DNA from: Sambucus nigra
Taxonomy: Eukaryota; Streptophyta; Magnoliopsida; Dipsacales; Adoxaceae
Length of the DNA stretch: 64,000 nucleotides
NCBI GenBank assembly: GCA_949130495.1
Contig: OX422213.1
Coordinates: 201,183,660 to 201,247,659 of the forward strand
Reading direction: 5' to 3'
The translations under genes were made by a program, and so were the position numbers. A model generated the notes under the pieces. The model searched no databases and was not told the origin of the DNA. It saw nothing but the letters and a program-made list of their open reading frames with translations. How positions within the stretch are numbered: position 1 is the stretch's first letter; each line of letters opens with the position of its first letter. Below, piece after piece: positions 13,021-25,619 of this stretch.

Positions 13021-13652
13021 TAAATAAAAATCTAGTACTTTTGGCAACACAATTTTTTGTCGCCAAAAGTTATTATCTACATCTATCACTTTGGATATGG
13101 CAACAAATATTTGGTTGCGAAAAGATAACTTTTGGCAACACAGCTCTTGTGTTGCCAAAGGTATAGCTTTTGGCAACACAAGACCTGTGTTGCCAAAGGT
13201 ATACCCTTTTGGCAACACAACTCTTATGTTGCCAAAAGCTATACCTTTGTCAACACAACTATTTTTGTTGCTGTTGAGTGACTTTTGGCAACACAAGACC
13301 TGTGTTACCAAAGGTATAGCCTTTTGGCAACGCAACTCTTATGTTGTCAAAAGGTATAGATTTTGGTAACACAACTATTTTTGCTGCTGTTGAGTGACTT
13401 TTGGCAACACAAATAATATTTTGTTATTATAAATTTGACAAATTATAAAATACTTTTGTCAACACAATTGCGTGTTGCCAAAAGTATACCTTCAGCAACA
13501 CATGTCTGCTATGTTGCCAAAGGGTTTCCTAGACAGGCAATGGGAAACAAGCTGGCAACATAGCAAAATATGTTGCCAATACCTTTTAGCAACATATTTC
13601 TAACTTTAGCAACATAATTTGTCTGTAGCTAATGGTGCAAATTCTTGTAGTG
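13021..13652. mobile_element. Right end of a CACTA (En/Spm-type) DNA transposon with hairpin subterminal repeats
   Basis: The segment ends with TTCTTGTAGTG at 13652, the inverse of the CACTACAAGAA terminus typical of plant CACTA elements. Inward of it, TTTTGGCAACACAA and its complement TTGTGTTGCCAAAAG alternate many times, so neighbouring copies can pair as hairpins. In this superfamily, subterminal repeats are transposase-binding sites. A block with period about 115-116 bp is duplicated in tandem (starting 13167 and 13282, with a third start at 13398). I found no matching left terminus, so the element is partial or its left end lies where I could not recognise it. Confidence 0.75.
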
Positions 13653-14920
13653 AAAAGTGGCATTTCGGGAAGAAAACCCTATGCCAACTTCAAGGACGCA
13701 GGGATAATAGAAACAAGAAGTCTGTTTGATCCCTAACTACAGGTGTAACTCATTAATATTAGCTTATGACCTCACTGGCCCATTTGAAGTTATTAAGAGT
13801 AGTGTCTCGAAGAAGAAAAATAAAAGATCGATGATAAAAGGCATACAATAAGACTATAGCCTGGGTCATATCTGCCTGACATGATATATATATGAATCAC
13901 GTGGAGTTAGTTCGAGGGCCATCCTAAAAATAGGTCCTCAAGTATTCAAAATAATTACTCGTAATCTAGGGAGGTATCATAACAAAAGTTTTATCACCCC
14001 ACCGATAAGAGCAAAGTTGTGATGACTAACCAGATCCTCAAAGGCATCCAAGTTGAAGTTAGCCCCTACCATAAAGTTAGTGGGATATATATCTTTTCTT
14101 AAATAAGGAAAAAGGGATGAACAAAGGGATAAATATGGGGATTTTGGTGCTTAATCCCATAATAATAAGAATCTCTAAAAGAAAAAAGAACTTGAACAGA
14201 GCCAAGCAATCAACATGTTTACCTGCAACTCTTAGAGGCATCAAAAGGGTAATACAAAGCAGCTTTTTGAGTTCATATACCTGCACCTTCAAGATTTGGA
14301 GATATTGAAGGGTAAACTAGATTGAGTTCATAAGTGATGGAGATAAAAGGATTTCGACAATGAGAGTCATGGATTGATGTGTGATCAGAAAGATGTGCTG
14401 GAAGGTCCCAAGGCTTGATGGTGGGAGAGTTAAATTGGGGAGGCTGAATTTCAACAGTGGGCGCCAAAATAGGGAATACCCTTCAGTAATAATTTTAAGG
14501 ATCTTACATGCCTTCAGGGTTATTTCCAATGGAAAGTTCTGGAGGAGGATTAATAATAAGCCATTAACTATAGGGCCTAACCCTAAGGGGAATAATTCTC
14601 TCAATAGTGAGCGAAAGAGCATTAGCATTTGAAGAAGATTCTTCATCTGAGGGAGCCAAAATAAGGCCTTTGAACTCGTTCAAAGTGTGTTCCATAAGAC
14701 TTTAAGGGCATGGAACATTATGGTATAAAAATGAGCACGCGAAACACCTCTAGGAGAAGAATGAGGTGATGGAGGATCGCAAACATATTCATCTTAATAA
14801 TTAGAAGAAATGGTGACTAGAGATGGATAAACAAATCTAGAGAAACAACAAGATGAAAGGAAGTGAACCATAAATTAAAAAGCTCAATGATGAGAATCAA
14901 CTCAGTTACCAGGACATCTT
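13653..14920. other. Unassigned region before the LINE
   Basis: Several medium open frames occur on the minus strand (14077-14292, 14273-14467, 14317-14646), one of them Pro/Ser-rich, but none has motifs I recognise and they are separated by stops. It could be decayed transposon sequence. At 14921-14961 a 19-20-bp unit (AAAAAATGGAGGTAGATGT) is repeated twice in tandem. Confidence 0.3.
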
Positions 14921-14944
14921 AAAAAATGGAGGTAGATGTAAAAA

Positions 14945-17513
14945 ATGGAGGTAGATGTCAAAATGAAGAAAGCTCTCCAAACTTGGAATAAAGAAGAATT
15001 CACAAACATCTTTAATAGGGTTCAAATGGCAGAAGAGGATCTCATTTTTAAAGAAGCGACCTACGATCTAAACCCGTCAATGGTGAATAGAGAAAATTGG
15101 CAAAAGGCTGCTGCAAAATTCAACTATGAGCTCAGAATTGAGGAAATGCACTGGAGACAAAAGGCTAGCATTAAATGGATCCAACAGGGGGACCAAAATT
15201 CATCCTATTTCCATTATCTAGTAAAAAAAAATTCTATCCATTCATAAAATAAAAAATGATTCAGGTGTTTGGCTAGAGAAAGAAAATGATATTGAGAATG
15301 AAATTATTAATCATTTCCAATCTCTTCTGGGAACTTTCTCAACATGCATTAATGGTGAATCTATTTTTGATAACATTCCTAAGCTTATTAATGAGGACAT
15401 TAATAATATTCTGTCGAATGTTCCATCAAAAATAGAAATTAAGAATGCAATTTTCTCTCTGGGTAAAAACAGTGCTGCAGGTCCTGATGGGTTCAATGGT
15501 GCATTTTTTCAAAAAATTTGGCATATCATTAAAAAGGTCATAACATTGGCTATTCAATCCTATTTTCTTGGAGATGATATTCCAACATGTTGGTCCTCAA
15601 CCAACATTATTTTGATACCTAAAAATGATAACCCCGTCTCTTGCAAAGATTTCAGACCCATTAGTCTTTGCAATTTTACAAATAAAATTATTTAAAAAAT
15701 TCTTGCTAATAGAATTGGGAGTGTCCTTCCCAATATCATTTCTCAATCTCAAGCAGGTTTTATCGAAGGGCTCTCTATCTCGGATAACATATTATTAGCG
15801 CAAGAACTATTGGCTTCATTCATTAAGCAAGTTCGTGGAGGAAACGTTGTTATAAAGCTAGATATGTCCAAAGCTTATAACCGATTATCATGGCATTTTA
15901 TCATTAAGGTTCTTAGAGCCTTCGGTTTTTTTGAAGTTTGGATTGACTTGATTTAAGGGATAATTTCAAATTGTTGGTATTCTATTTTGATAAATGGGAA
16001 ACCAAGCGGGTTCTTTAAATCAAATCGTGGAGTTTGTTAAGGAGATCCTCTATCTCCGGCCCTTTTTGTTATAGCTAGTGAAGCTTTAAATCGTTGAATT
16101 CAGAATCTGTCTCATCAACACAAGATTAATCACTTCTCTATTCCGAGTGGATGCCCCCTTATTACATCCCTTTCGTTCGCTGACGACATCCTTTTTTTCA
16201 TCAACGGACATAAAAGAACGCTCACAAATTTCATGTCATTTCTGGCCATGTATGAATTCAATTCGGGTCAGATTGTTAATTCAAGCAAAAGTTGCTTGAT
16301 CACTCCGCCAAAATGTAGTCAATCTCGTGCTGCCAGGATTAAAAATTTGATGGGTTTTCAACAATAAGATCTTCCTATCAAATACCTGGGCATTCCACTT
16401 TTTATGGGTAGAAAACGTAAATCTATTTTCAATCCAATTCTGAATAAAGTCATGGAAAAAATATCGTTTTGGAATAGCAAAATATTGTCTCATGCAGGTA
16501 GACTTGTTCTTATTAAAACAGTGCTCCAAACAATGGGTCTCCACATTTTCGCTTCAATATAGCCTACTCTAGGTGTTATTCGTGACATAAACAAAGTCTG
16601 TGCCAATTTTTTCTGGGGTAGGGAAGATGATATGCAAAAACATCATTGGATAGCTTGGAGTCAGTTTTGTTTGCCGAGAGAAGAAAGTGGTTTGGGGCTG
16701 CGAGATATTATTGATATTTGCAAAGTTACATGCAAATTATGGGTAAAAAAAATTGGCAAGCTCTAATTTTAAAGGTTCTATAAAATTAGCTAGCCCCACT
16801 TGGAAAAGAATGCAACACATTTGGCAGCTCTCAAATTCAAATGAGTTATTCATGGTTATTCACTCGTGAATTGATAAAGGTTTTGTTTTCAAAATTGCCT
16901 GGAATTTTATTCGAAAAAGGGACTGCATTCAATTTTCATCAAGGATGATTTGGGATAAGCATATTGTGGCAAAAGTTTCCATATTTATGTGGAGACTTCT
17001 CCACAATGGGCTCCCTCTTGATAAATTTGAAAGATATTAGAATTCCTTTAGTCTCCAAATGTCAATGTTGCTTGCGAGGTTATGAAGAAGATAAGGAACA
17101 TTTGTTCAATGATGGTGACATAGCTACACAAGTGTGTAAACATTTTGAAGGTTTAATGGGTATGAAAATATCTCCAACCAATATCAAATCAAGGCTTCTT
17201 TCTTGGTGGTTCTCATCCCGGGAAATTTATGTAAAATTATTCCAAGTTTAATCTGTTGGAATATTTGATGTGCTAGGAATAATTCTGTTTTTGAAGGGAA
17301 ATTGATGAAATCTCAGTTCATAATGTCAAAAACCCATGAAGATATTAGGACCATATTCAAAGTTATACCATATAAGGGTCCTAAGTCTAGATTTATTAAT
17401 TCTTTCATAGATGATTTTTCTATAGCTTGTTCCTAATTTGTAAGCCACCGAAGAAGGGCTTTTCTTCTTCTCAATCAATAAAGTCTATTTATAGTTAAAG
17501 AAGAAAAAAAAGG
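14945..17513 (+). pseudogene. Decayed L1-type LINE ORF2 (reverse transcriptase)
   Basis: The translated fragments follow plant L1-type ORF2 in order. First comes the pre-RT region (KASIKWIQQGDQNSSYFH), then reverse transcriptase blocks (SAAGPDGFNGAFFQKIW, FRPISLCN, QAGFIEGLSISDNILLAQE, then GDPLSPALFV) and the catalytic block FADDILFF near 16178-16200. Thumb/connection segments follow (IKYLGIPLF, AGRLVLIKTVLQTM), then a cysteine-bearing zf-RVT-like C-terminal region near 16940-17240. The endonuclease domain is missing, so the copy is 5'-truncated. Stops interrupt it (for example at QGDPLSP, where TAA replaces the expected Gln) and there are frame changes near 15245 and after 16750. An AATAAA at about 17478 and an A-rich tail near 17500-17513 mark the 3' end. 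Confidence 0.88.
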
Positions 17514-17996
17514 GTTTTTTTTATTATTATTTTCTTATTTTGTCAAAATGTCAAAATTGAGTATTATTTTTACTATTTCGAGTCATTTTTATTATTTTAT
17601 TTTATTTAGTGTTTTATTATTCTATGTAAATATAACGTGCGTGAGTATGTTTGTCTCATTTTACATTTTTGTTTTAAGCTCGTATCTGTAAATGTGGGGA
17701 TATCATTAATTGAGTCATGTACATAATTTTGGTCATGTAGTGTTATTTTCTCTTTATAATTTTTAGTGGCATTTTTTTATCTTATTTTATTTTTGGTGTT
17801 CTTATAGTTTCATACTTGTGCTTTTAATTAGATTTATTTTAGTTATTTTATTTTATTTATTTTTAGTACTTATATTTTATTATTATTTTTAGACTTTTAT
17901 TAATAGAATAGGATTTTAATTTTAATAGATTTTATTTTATTTTTATTTTATATATATTTTTAGATGAATCGTAAATATTTAGTTAGTTTTTATTTT
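17514..17996. other. AT-rich stretch, nothing recognised
   Basis: T-rich sequence with TTATTTTATTTT runs. No gene or clear repeat element is visible. Confidence 0.4.
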
Positions 17997-18217
17997 GGAT
18001 CAAATACCAAAAAATCCCTCAAATATTTTTTAATATATATTTAGTCCAAGCCTTTTATTTTGTACCAAAAAGTCTCTTATTCTCTTATCTTTAAAGGTCC
18101 GCACCAGCGGCATGGTAAAGCCTTTTTGCATGGTGAATGACTTTTTGGTGCAAAATAAAAGGGCTTGGACTAAACGTGTATTAAAAAAAGTTCGAGGGAC
18201 TATTTGGCATATGTCCC
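17997..18217. mobile_element. Foldback MITE, about 75-bp terminal inverted repeats
   Basis: The left arm (ATACCAAAAAATCCCTC ... TTTAGTCCAAGCC ... ACCAAAAAGTC) pairs along its length with the right arm read on the other strand (ATGCCAAATAGTCCCTC ... TTTAGTCCAAGCC ... ACCAAAAAGTC). TTTTATTTT stands on both sides (17988-17996 and 18218-18226), a possible 9-bp duplication of the Mutator kind, though its low complexity makes this uncertain. It has no coding capacity. Confidence 0.75.
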
Positions 18218-18226
18218 TTTTATTTT

Positions 18227-18540
18227 TCATATTCTTTTATATACAAATTTAAACACACAGACGCACCCCCTATTAATATACCCCCGGACTCTTATCTATC
18301 CTCTCACCTCCTTCTCTCATCACCTTACCTCCATTACACCTGCCTATCACCCATTTAACTTCGACCCAAGACCAAAACCCCATACCTGAACTCATCTAAA
18401 CCAGCCCCTACTTCTGTACCCGAAACCCAACTCCACCACCTTAAGCCGCTTCTCACCTTCTCAAAAATCGTCGGCCAGCCTACCCCGGCCAGGTTTAAAG
18501 TCCAGTGAAACCCGAACCTGCCTATACCGACGACCGTACC
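18227..18540. other. C-rich unassigned segment
   Basis: Rich in CCCGAACC/CCAACCC words. It is continuous with 19495-19735 if the hAT element between them is removed. No open frame or domain is recognisable. Confidence 0.35.
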
Positions 18541-19494
18541 CAGAGCCGATCCTAAGATTTGTAGTACCCTGTGCGATATTCAATTTAGGGCCCTTCCCAA
18601 AAAATATTGTACAAAAGTATTAAATACCTAAAAGCTCATTGAAAAATTGTTCTTCTAGCATTTCGACTTGCAAAAAATTGTTTCTTCCGTTTTTGATATC
18701 CGAATGCTTGTTTTTCTTGTACCATTTCTAAAAATTATAAATTTATAAATAAAAATAAAACACGCAATTAACAACGAATCTAATAGATAATTTCAGTCTA
18801 GAAATATCTCAATTGCTTGAATATAAAAAATATGAAAAAATGTCACCCCGTTTGAGCCTTTTATTCCCTATCCAATTTCATCGACTTGATTAATGTAGAA
18901 AGAAACAACCTGATAAAAAAAATTAATTACATAAAAAACATATTAGTAAGACATTGATGAATTTAAAAAATATATATTTTTAAAAAAATATAGTAATAAA
19001 AAAGATTAGCATATGTATAAAAAAATAATAAATTAAAAAAGTATCCCATGCCCATCTTTACCTTTGCCTTTTGCTGCAAAAGAAGACAAGTTGTAAATGC
19101 AACATAAATACCTTTTGCTGCAAAAGAAAGCTTGCACTCTTGTTGCATAGAGAGACAGAGAGAGAGGGACGTAAGGAGAGAGGAGAGAGGGAGAGAGTGG
19201 GTCGGTGTGCAAAAGAAAGAGAGAGGGAATCAAAAAGATTTTGTGGGTAGTTGAAAAAATGGCTCCTAAAAAAATGGTAATCTTAAATGAGTTGGGTGAG
19301 ATTTTTTAGGGAAGTTGTATCATTCTTTTTTTTTAATAGTTGAAAAAATGGGCCCCTAAAAAACTAAACTCATTTAAAAAAAAATTAATATACATAAAAT
19401 ATTTTTGGACCCCTAAAATACACATATAATGGTACTTATTGTAATATGGGCCCTGTGCCACTATCCACCTGGCACATGGCCAGGACCGGCCCTG
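18541..19494. mobile_element. Non-autonomous hAT element with perfect 8-bp duplication
   Basis: Ends are CAGAGCCGATCCTAAG on the left and, read inward from the right, CAGGGCCGGTCCTGG. They are flanked by the identical 8-bp repeat ACCGTACC (18533-18540 and 19495-19502). The 8-bp duplication and CAGGGCCGG-type ends fit hAT. The 954-bp interior is AT-rich with a GA-rich tract near 19146-19220, and no transposase is visible. Confidence 0.88.
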
Positions 19495-19855
19495 ACCGTA
19501 CCCACCTGAGCCCAACCTCCATCCATAGCAGCAACCCATTTCGATCCAGAGCCTCAACCTGATTTTATCCCATTAACCCATAACCCAAATCTCAAAGACC
19601 CAAGACCCTTTTAAAACCCATCACCTGCCATAACCCGATGTGAACCCAGCAACCCAGAACCTCTAGCCCAATCCGGACAGCCTATACCCGAGCCAATCAT
19701 CAACCCCTTGGCTTGTGAACGGGTCGGAGGAGACGGGTCGGGTTCAGGGAGATTCAAATTCGTGTAATTGGGTCTTCATTGGGGCCGAATTCAGCTCCGG
19801 ATCTTCATCAGGTCTACAATATTGGATCCAAGTCTTGATCCGGATCCGGCCAAAT
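19495..19855. other. C/G-rich unassigned segment
   Basis: This continues the CCCAACCC-rich sequence from before the hAT insertion and then turns into GGGTCGGGTTC-type words near 19730. Similar GGGTCGGGT words reappear at 31425-31500 beyond the minisatellite, so both could be ends of one older repeat. No gene is visible. Confidence 0.35.
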
Positions 19856-20825
19856 ATATATATTTATTTTATTTTATCCCCTTCTTTATTTTTTAATCTT
19901 AAATTGAAATATTTTGTAATGTATTATAAAATATTATTAGAATAAATAAAACATATATATTATATATATATATATAATATAAATGATACTTCCATATAAT
20001 TTTATATATAATAAATAATAGTTACATGTTAACTTACATGTTATATTTAAGTATTAATATAAATAATACTTTCATATAATTTTATATGTAATACATAATA
20101 CTTAAATGTTATATGTAAGTATTAATATAAGTATTATATAAAATTATATGTTATATGTAAGTATTAATATAAGTATTAAATTATATGTTATATGTAAGTA
20201 TTAATATAAGTATTATATAAAATTATAAATATATATACATTTAAGTATTATATAAGTATTATAAAGTATTATATATATGTAAGTATTATATATGTATTAT
20301 ATAAAATTATAAATATATAACTTATATAAGTATTATATAAAATTATAAATATATATACATGTAAGTATTATAAAAGTATAAATATATAAAAGTATTATAT
20401 AATATTATATAAAATAAGTATTATATAAAATTGTAAATATATATACATGTAAGTATTATATAAGGATTATATAAAAGTATTATATAAGTACTATATAGTA
20501 TTATAAAAGTATTATATATGTAAGTATATATACATGTAAGTATTATATAAGTATTATATAAGTATTATAAAAGTATTAAATAAGAGTATTATATATGTAA
20601 GTATTATATAAAATTATAATATAATAAGTATTATATAAAATAAGTATTATATAAAATTATAAATATATATACATGTAAGTATTATATAAAAGTATTATAT
20701 AGAATTATAAAAGTATTATATATGTAAGTATATATACAAGTAAGTATTATATAAGTATTATATAAAAGTATTATAAAGTATTATATAAGTATTATATAGT
20801 ATTATAAAAGTATTATATATGTAAG
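19856..20825. repeat. AT minisatellite (GTAAGTATTATATAA-type units), left part
   Basis: Loose tandem repeats of GTAAGTATTATATAA, mixed with AAATTATAAATATATATACAT blocks, fill the stretch. The same repeat continues at 30989 after the Tat-type element, so the element inserted into it. Confidence 0.88.
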
Positions 20826-21226
20826 CGTGGGTACCTCGATTAAGCATTCCGGCCCAGATAGGCCCAAAGTCTGTAGGCCACGTGTGTAACTAACTTAGTT
20901 ATGACCCATTTCAACCCCTAAAATCTCTCACGAGATATTCTAGGCAGTTATGGGCTAACGTGGAGGAGTTCAATACCCCCACTCTCCGAGAAACAACATG
21001 TATATATTAAACCCTCAGCCCGGGGTAAAGGGCATGTATTCTTTTCTGTAAACACTCCCCCGGAGTAAAGAGAAATAAAATACCGAGAGCACCACCATGG
21101 ACGTATATCTTCTTGCCGAACCACGTATATCTTGTGTTGTGTGTGATTGTGATTCTTTCAAGTTCTTTATTTATTCTGGTGATTGCCTTTGCTTGTTACT
21201 TTGTGTTGAGTTTAATTGTCACCACA
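20826..21226 (+). repeat. 5' LTR of the Tat-type element
   Basis: It begins CGTGGGTACCTCGATT, the first T of the usual TG being C, and ends TCACCACA. Compared with the 3' LTR it lacks about 17 bp after CCCAGATA. It includes TATATATTAAACCC, a possible TATA region. Confidence 0.88.
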
Positions 21227-21228
21227 AT

Positions 21229-21244
21229 TGGCGCCGTTTGTGGG
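21229..21244 (+). other. Primer-binding site of the Tat-type element
   Basis: TGGCGCCGTTTGTGGG begins 3 bases after the 5' LTR. TGGCGCCG-type sites are common in Tat/Athila-group elements. The exact priming tRNA is not assigned here. Confidence 0.8.
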
Positions 21245-21293
21245 AAACGTCTATTTTCCTTTGAGAAAGCCTCCACCAATAAGAATTTGGAAT

Positions 21294-22759
21294 GTCTGGA
21301 CACAACAGTAATGCCCCTCAAGCAGGGGATATTCAAGAGCAACCTGCCCCTCGCAGGATCAGATTTGAAGTTTGACGTTCAAATCCCGGGGCTCGCCCAG
21401 AACTGCAAGCTTCGGAGGAAAGCCGACGGCCAGCCAGGTACACACAGGTCTCTAGGATATTTGATACCTATGAAGCTAGGCTCCAAGAGCAAGAGGAGGC
21501 CACTCACAAGCAAGAAGCTGATAATGCTCGTCTCAAAAGAAGATTGGATAAAATGGAGAGAGAACTCCATCGGAGCACCAGGCAATGTCAATATCACACT
21601 CCTAGACCTCAGTCGAGAAAGTCTCGCAGCCGAGGAAGGAGACCTAGATGTGGATCTCAAAGATTCGAGGAACACAGGTCAGATGACAACCTGCTCAAGC
21701 AACAGCAAGCAGCTCGCCGTTACAGGAGCCCAGCTCGAGGAAATGATGACATACGGAATTTGGTCCGGAGAGAAATGGACCATCACCCAGCACATCGGGG
21801 TGCCAGATCGACCAGAGAGCTAGCCAAGCGAGCTCTCAGGACCCAAATGAAATACCTTTTTTCAAGGGAGATAAAAGAGGAAGAAAAAGCCCACAAAAAG
21901 TTCGCGATTCCCAGATTCAAGATCTACGATGGAAAGACTGACCCATAAGGACGCATTAATGTGTCGGATCTTTCCATCGAGCATGCATGATATGGCACAA
22001 AAGTGGTTCGAGAGACTCCCTCACAGAACCATCAGAAGCTTCGAGTCCGTGGAAGAGCTCTTCACAGCTCGCTTCATTACCAGCAGCTCCTATCCAAAGA
22101 GGATGGATGCCTTGTTGATAATGAAGAAAAAGCCTCAAGAGAGCCTCAGAGACTATGCAAAAAGATATTGGGAGTTGTTCAACAAGGTCGAGGACTGCTC
22201 GGAGCAGGTCGCTGTGGCATCCTTTAAGATTGGCCTACCCAGCTCATGCCTCTTGCACCAATCCCTCACTAAGAAGGAGGCCACGACCATTGATGACCTA
22301 ATGGATCGTATTGAAAAATATGCCAAAGTTGAGGATGTGACCCACCTCAGTGCTGGGGAGAATGGTCGCGTCAAGTTCAACGGCAAGAGCAGCGACAAAG
22401 TTGAGAAACAAAATAAAGGAAGCAAAAATGGGGGCAAGAATGGATCCAGGAGTGGGAATAAAAATGATGCTTCAAAAGAATTTCAAGTAGTGAACACTGT
22501 TTTTAAAGAACCGATCTACAATATTCTAGAAAATATCAAGGACGAGCCGTTCGTTAAGTGGCCCAGAAAGATGGGAGGAGGACCCTCAAAGAGGAACAAC
22601 GCACTAAGATGTGCTTTCCACAAAGAGGGTGGGCACAAAACAGAGCATTGGAAGGCCCTCAAGTCTCACCTGGAAGAGTTAGTTCAAACTGGGCATTTGA
22701 ACGAATTTGTGGAGAAGAAGGCAGAGAAGGTCACTTCCAATGGAGACCTGATAACATGA
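21294..22759 (+). pseudogene. Gag region of the Tat-type element
   Basis: A start codon at 21294 (MSGHNSNAPQAGDIQEQ) opens a gag frame that is soon broken. The frame resumes at 21544-21948, ending in KFAIPRFKIYDGKTDP. The retrotransposon gag domain continues in another frame at 21929-22759 (DALMCRIFPSSM ... AQKWFERLP ... SFESVEELFTARF ... YWELFNKVEDCSEQVAVASFKIGLP), followed by a basic Lys/Gly/Asn region. At the junction near 21945 roughly twenty expected residues are missing, so this is a deletion with a frame change. A Cys/His-containing segment lies near 22605-22650. Confidence 0.82.
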
Positions 22760-25618
22760 TCGAGGAAGATGATGGCCATGAGTTCGTTGTGATTCATGGA
22801 GCATCGTATCTAAAGAAGATTCAAGGAAACTCAGCTCGAATGGAAGTTAAAAAGCTTACGGTAGTAATGCAAGATTTTCAAATCGATCCAGCTAAAACGC
22901 AGGTAGGAAAGCGTCGGCGAGCAGATGACGTTGATTATAGCAAACACAACATGTTCACGGATGAAGACCTAGTGGTAGTAAGGACCCCACATCATAATGC
23001 CTTGATTATTACACTCAGGATAGCTAACTACGATGTTGGCAAGTTGCTCGTCGACTAGGGTAGCTCATTCGAAGTAATGTATCTCGACCTATTCAAAAAG
23101 TTAAAGTTAAGCGTCGCCGACTTGAAGGAAGCCACTGTCCCTCTAGTTGGCTTCACTGGTAAAGTAACCATCCCTTTGGGAAATATTATACTGCCAGTAA
23201 GGGCAGGAAGTGTCTCTAAAATGATCGAGTTTCTGGTGATCGGCATTGACTCGCCCTACCAGGCCATCCTTGGCAAAAGGTGGCTACACGCGATGAAGTC
23301 CGTCCCCTCTACCTACCACCAGAAACTCAAATATGTGACTGAGCGAGGAGTGATGGAGATCCATGGAGTTCAGGCAATGGCAAGAAAGATCTTCAAAGCA
23401 GCCATCCGCCCAAAACCGGAGAAAAAGGTTGAGAAGGCCAAGGAGAAGGTTGAAGAACAGGAAGGTTTGATACCTTTGAAATAGCAGTTAAAATACGGAA
23501 GACCTGGAGTAGAGGAGACCAGGCTCCTCCCCTATGAGCAGGTCATTAAGAACCTGGAGGAAGTCGCAGCTAGCGGCAACAAGAAAGATAGGATGTTCTT
23601 GATCGGGGCCTCTCTCACAGATCGAGAGAAGAAGGAACCAACGGTACTTTTGCATAACAACTTGGAAATTTTCACGTGGGAACCCTATGAGACGATCGGG
23701 ATTGATCTTAGTGTGGTTTGGCATCGGTTGCACGTTGACCCGACTTTCAAGCCGATCGGGCAAAAGGCACGGCGAACTGCACCCGAGAAGGCTAAGGCTG
23801 TGGAGAAAGAAGTGGAGAAGCTGTTGGATGCAGGATCCATACAGGAAGTTCAATTCCCTAAGTGGATGTTCTACCCAGTAGTGGTCCTAAAAAATAATGG
23901 GAAATGGAGAATCTGTATTGACTTCATTAACCTCAACAGAGCGTGTCCTAAAGACAGTTTTCCTCTCCTAAAGATTTACTAGTTGGTGGACGCCACAGCA
24001 GCTCATGAACAAATGAGTTTCCTATACACCTTCTCATGGTATAACCAAATCCCTCTATATGAGTCGAATCAAGACAAGACAGCATTCATCACCACCGTTG
24101 GGTTGTATTGTTACAAGGTCATGCCCTTTGGGATAAAAAATGCAGGAGTAACCTACCAGCAGTTGGTCACTAGAATGTTTAAGAATCAAATGGGAAACAC
24201 CATGGAGGTCTACATCGATGATATGCTTATCAAGAGCAGGCATAAAGAAGAACACCTCTCAGACCTATCAAGGACCTTCGAAATCCACATGAAATACCGA
24301 ATAAAGCTTAACGCGAGTAAGTGTTCCTTCGGTGTTCAATCAGGAAAATTTCTCGGGTACTTGGTTAGCAAGAGAGGCATTTAAGCCAACCCGGACCAGA
24401 TTGACGCCATTAATAGGGTCCAGCCCCCCGTACGATAAGGGACGTGAAAAAGCTCACAGGAATGCTCGTCGCCCTGAATTGATTCATCTCAAAATCATCC
24501 GAAAGGTGTCAGCCGTTCTTCCAACTTTTGAAAAAAAGAAAAAATATAAAGTGGAATGAGAATTGCTCGAAGGCGTTAGAAGGACTCAAGGCTTTCCTCA
24601 ATACACCACCGTTGCTCGTAATCCCCTATGAGAATGACTCTCTATACCTGTACCTCGCAGTTTCCAGTCACACGAGCTCCATGAGGGAATCCATGGGAGT
24701 CATATTGGTGGCAGGTTGTTGGCTTTTCGAGCAATGAAGTATGGCTATTGGTGGTCGTACATGTAGAAGAATTCTGCGATATATGCTCGCAGGTGCGAAA
24801 AATGTCAACTTCAGGCTCCTATGTTTCACCAATCGTCCAATGACCTAAAGTCATTCACTATCCCATGGACTTTCACCCAATGGGGAATGGACATCATGGG
24901 CCCTCTTCCTACCACTTCCAGTAATCGCACGTATTTGTTGGTCGCGACAGACCTCACCAAATGGATAGAGGCAGAGCCGCTGGCAAACATTAGAGATGAG
25001 GATATGATAAGATTTATATGGAAGAACATTATCACCTACTTCGGGATCCCCAGGACCATCATCACTAACAACGGAACCCAGTTCGAAAGTGGACTCTTCT
25101 AGGGTTTTTGTGATGACCACAGGATCAGACACCATTTCAGCTCGGTGGCATACCCTCAGAGCAACGAGCAAGCTGAAGCTTCTAACAAAATAGTGATTGA
25201 TGGATTGAAGAAGCAATTGGAGCGAGCCAAAGGGGAATAAGTGAGCGAGTTTCTACACATCCTATGGGCTTACCGCACTACCCCACGATGAGCAACCGGG
25301 GAAACACCATTCGCACTTACATATGGTATGGAGGCAATCATTCCCTTGGAAGTTGGCCTCCCCATTATGAGGTCCACCCTGGTCGACCAAGGCCAGAATG
25401 ATACAGCGTTGCTTGCTGAACTTGACCTAGCTGAGGAACAAAGAGAGCTGGCTCTAGTGAAACTAGAAGGTTATCAGCAACAACTAGCAAAGCACTATAA
25501 CAAGAAGGTCAATCCGAGATCATTCTAAGTTGGGGACTACGTCCTAAGGAAAGTTCTTGGCAGCGCAGTAAAACCATCGGATGGTAAGCTAGGACCAAAC
25601 TGGGAAGGACCATTCAAG
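22760..25618 (+). pseudogene. Protease-RT-integrase region of the Tat-type element
   Basis: The protease segment has its active-site region at 23047-23070 (LLVD, TAG, GSS); TAG stands where relatives often have Gln. Reverse transcriptase follows (WRICIDFINLNRACPKDSFPL; KTAFITTVG; VMPFGIKNAG; catalytic YIDDM near 24213-24227; FLGYLVSKRGI), then a remnant of the RNase H start (24528-24737). Most of RNase H is missing. Integrase resumes near 24740 (CEKCQLQAPMFHQ; WGMDIMGPLP; ITNNGTQFES; AYPQSNEQAEASNK), then the C-terminal WEGPFKV cut by the hAT element. Further stops lie at 23482, 23980, 24382, 25100 and later; several stand where Gln or Arg is expected. Non-functional. Confidence 0.85.
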
Positions 25619-25619
25619 G

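Noticed and set aside
13653..14940. Idea that this region is the inverted 5' part of the LINE (twin priming)
   Set aside because: Minus-strand frames show no endonuclease or ORF1 motifs that I can recognise, so the inversion cannot be supported.
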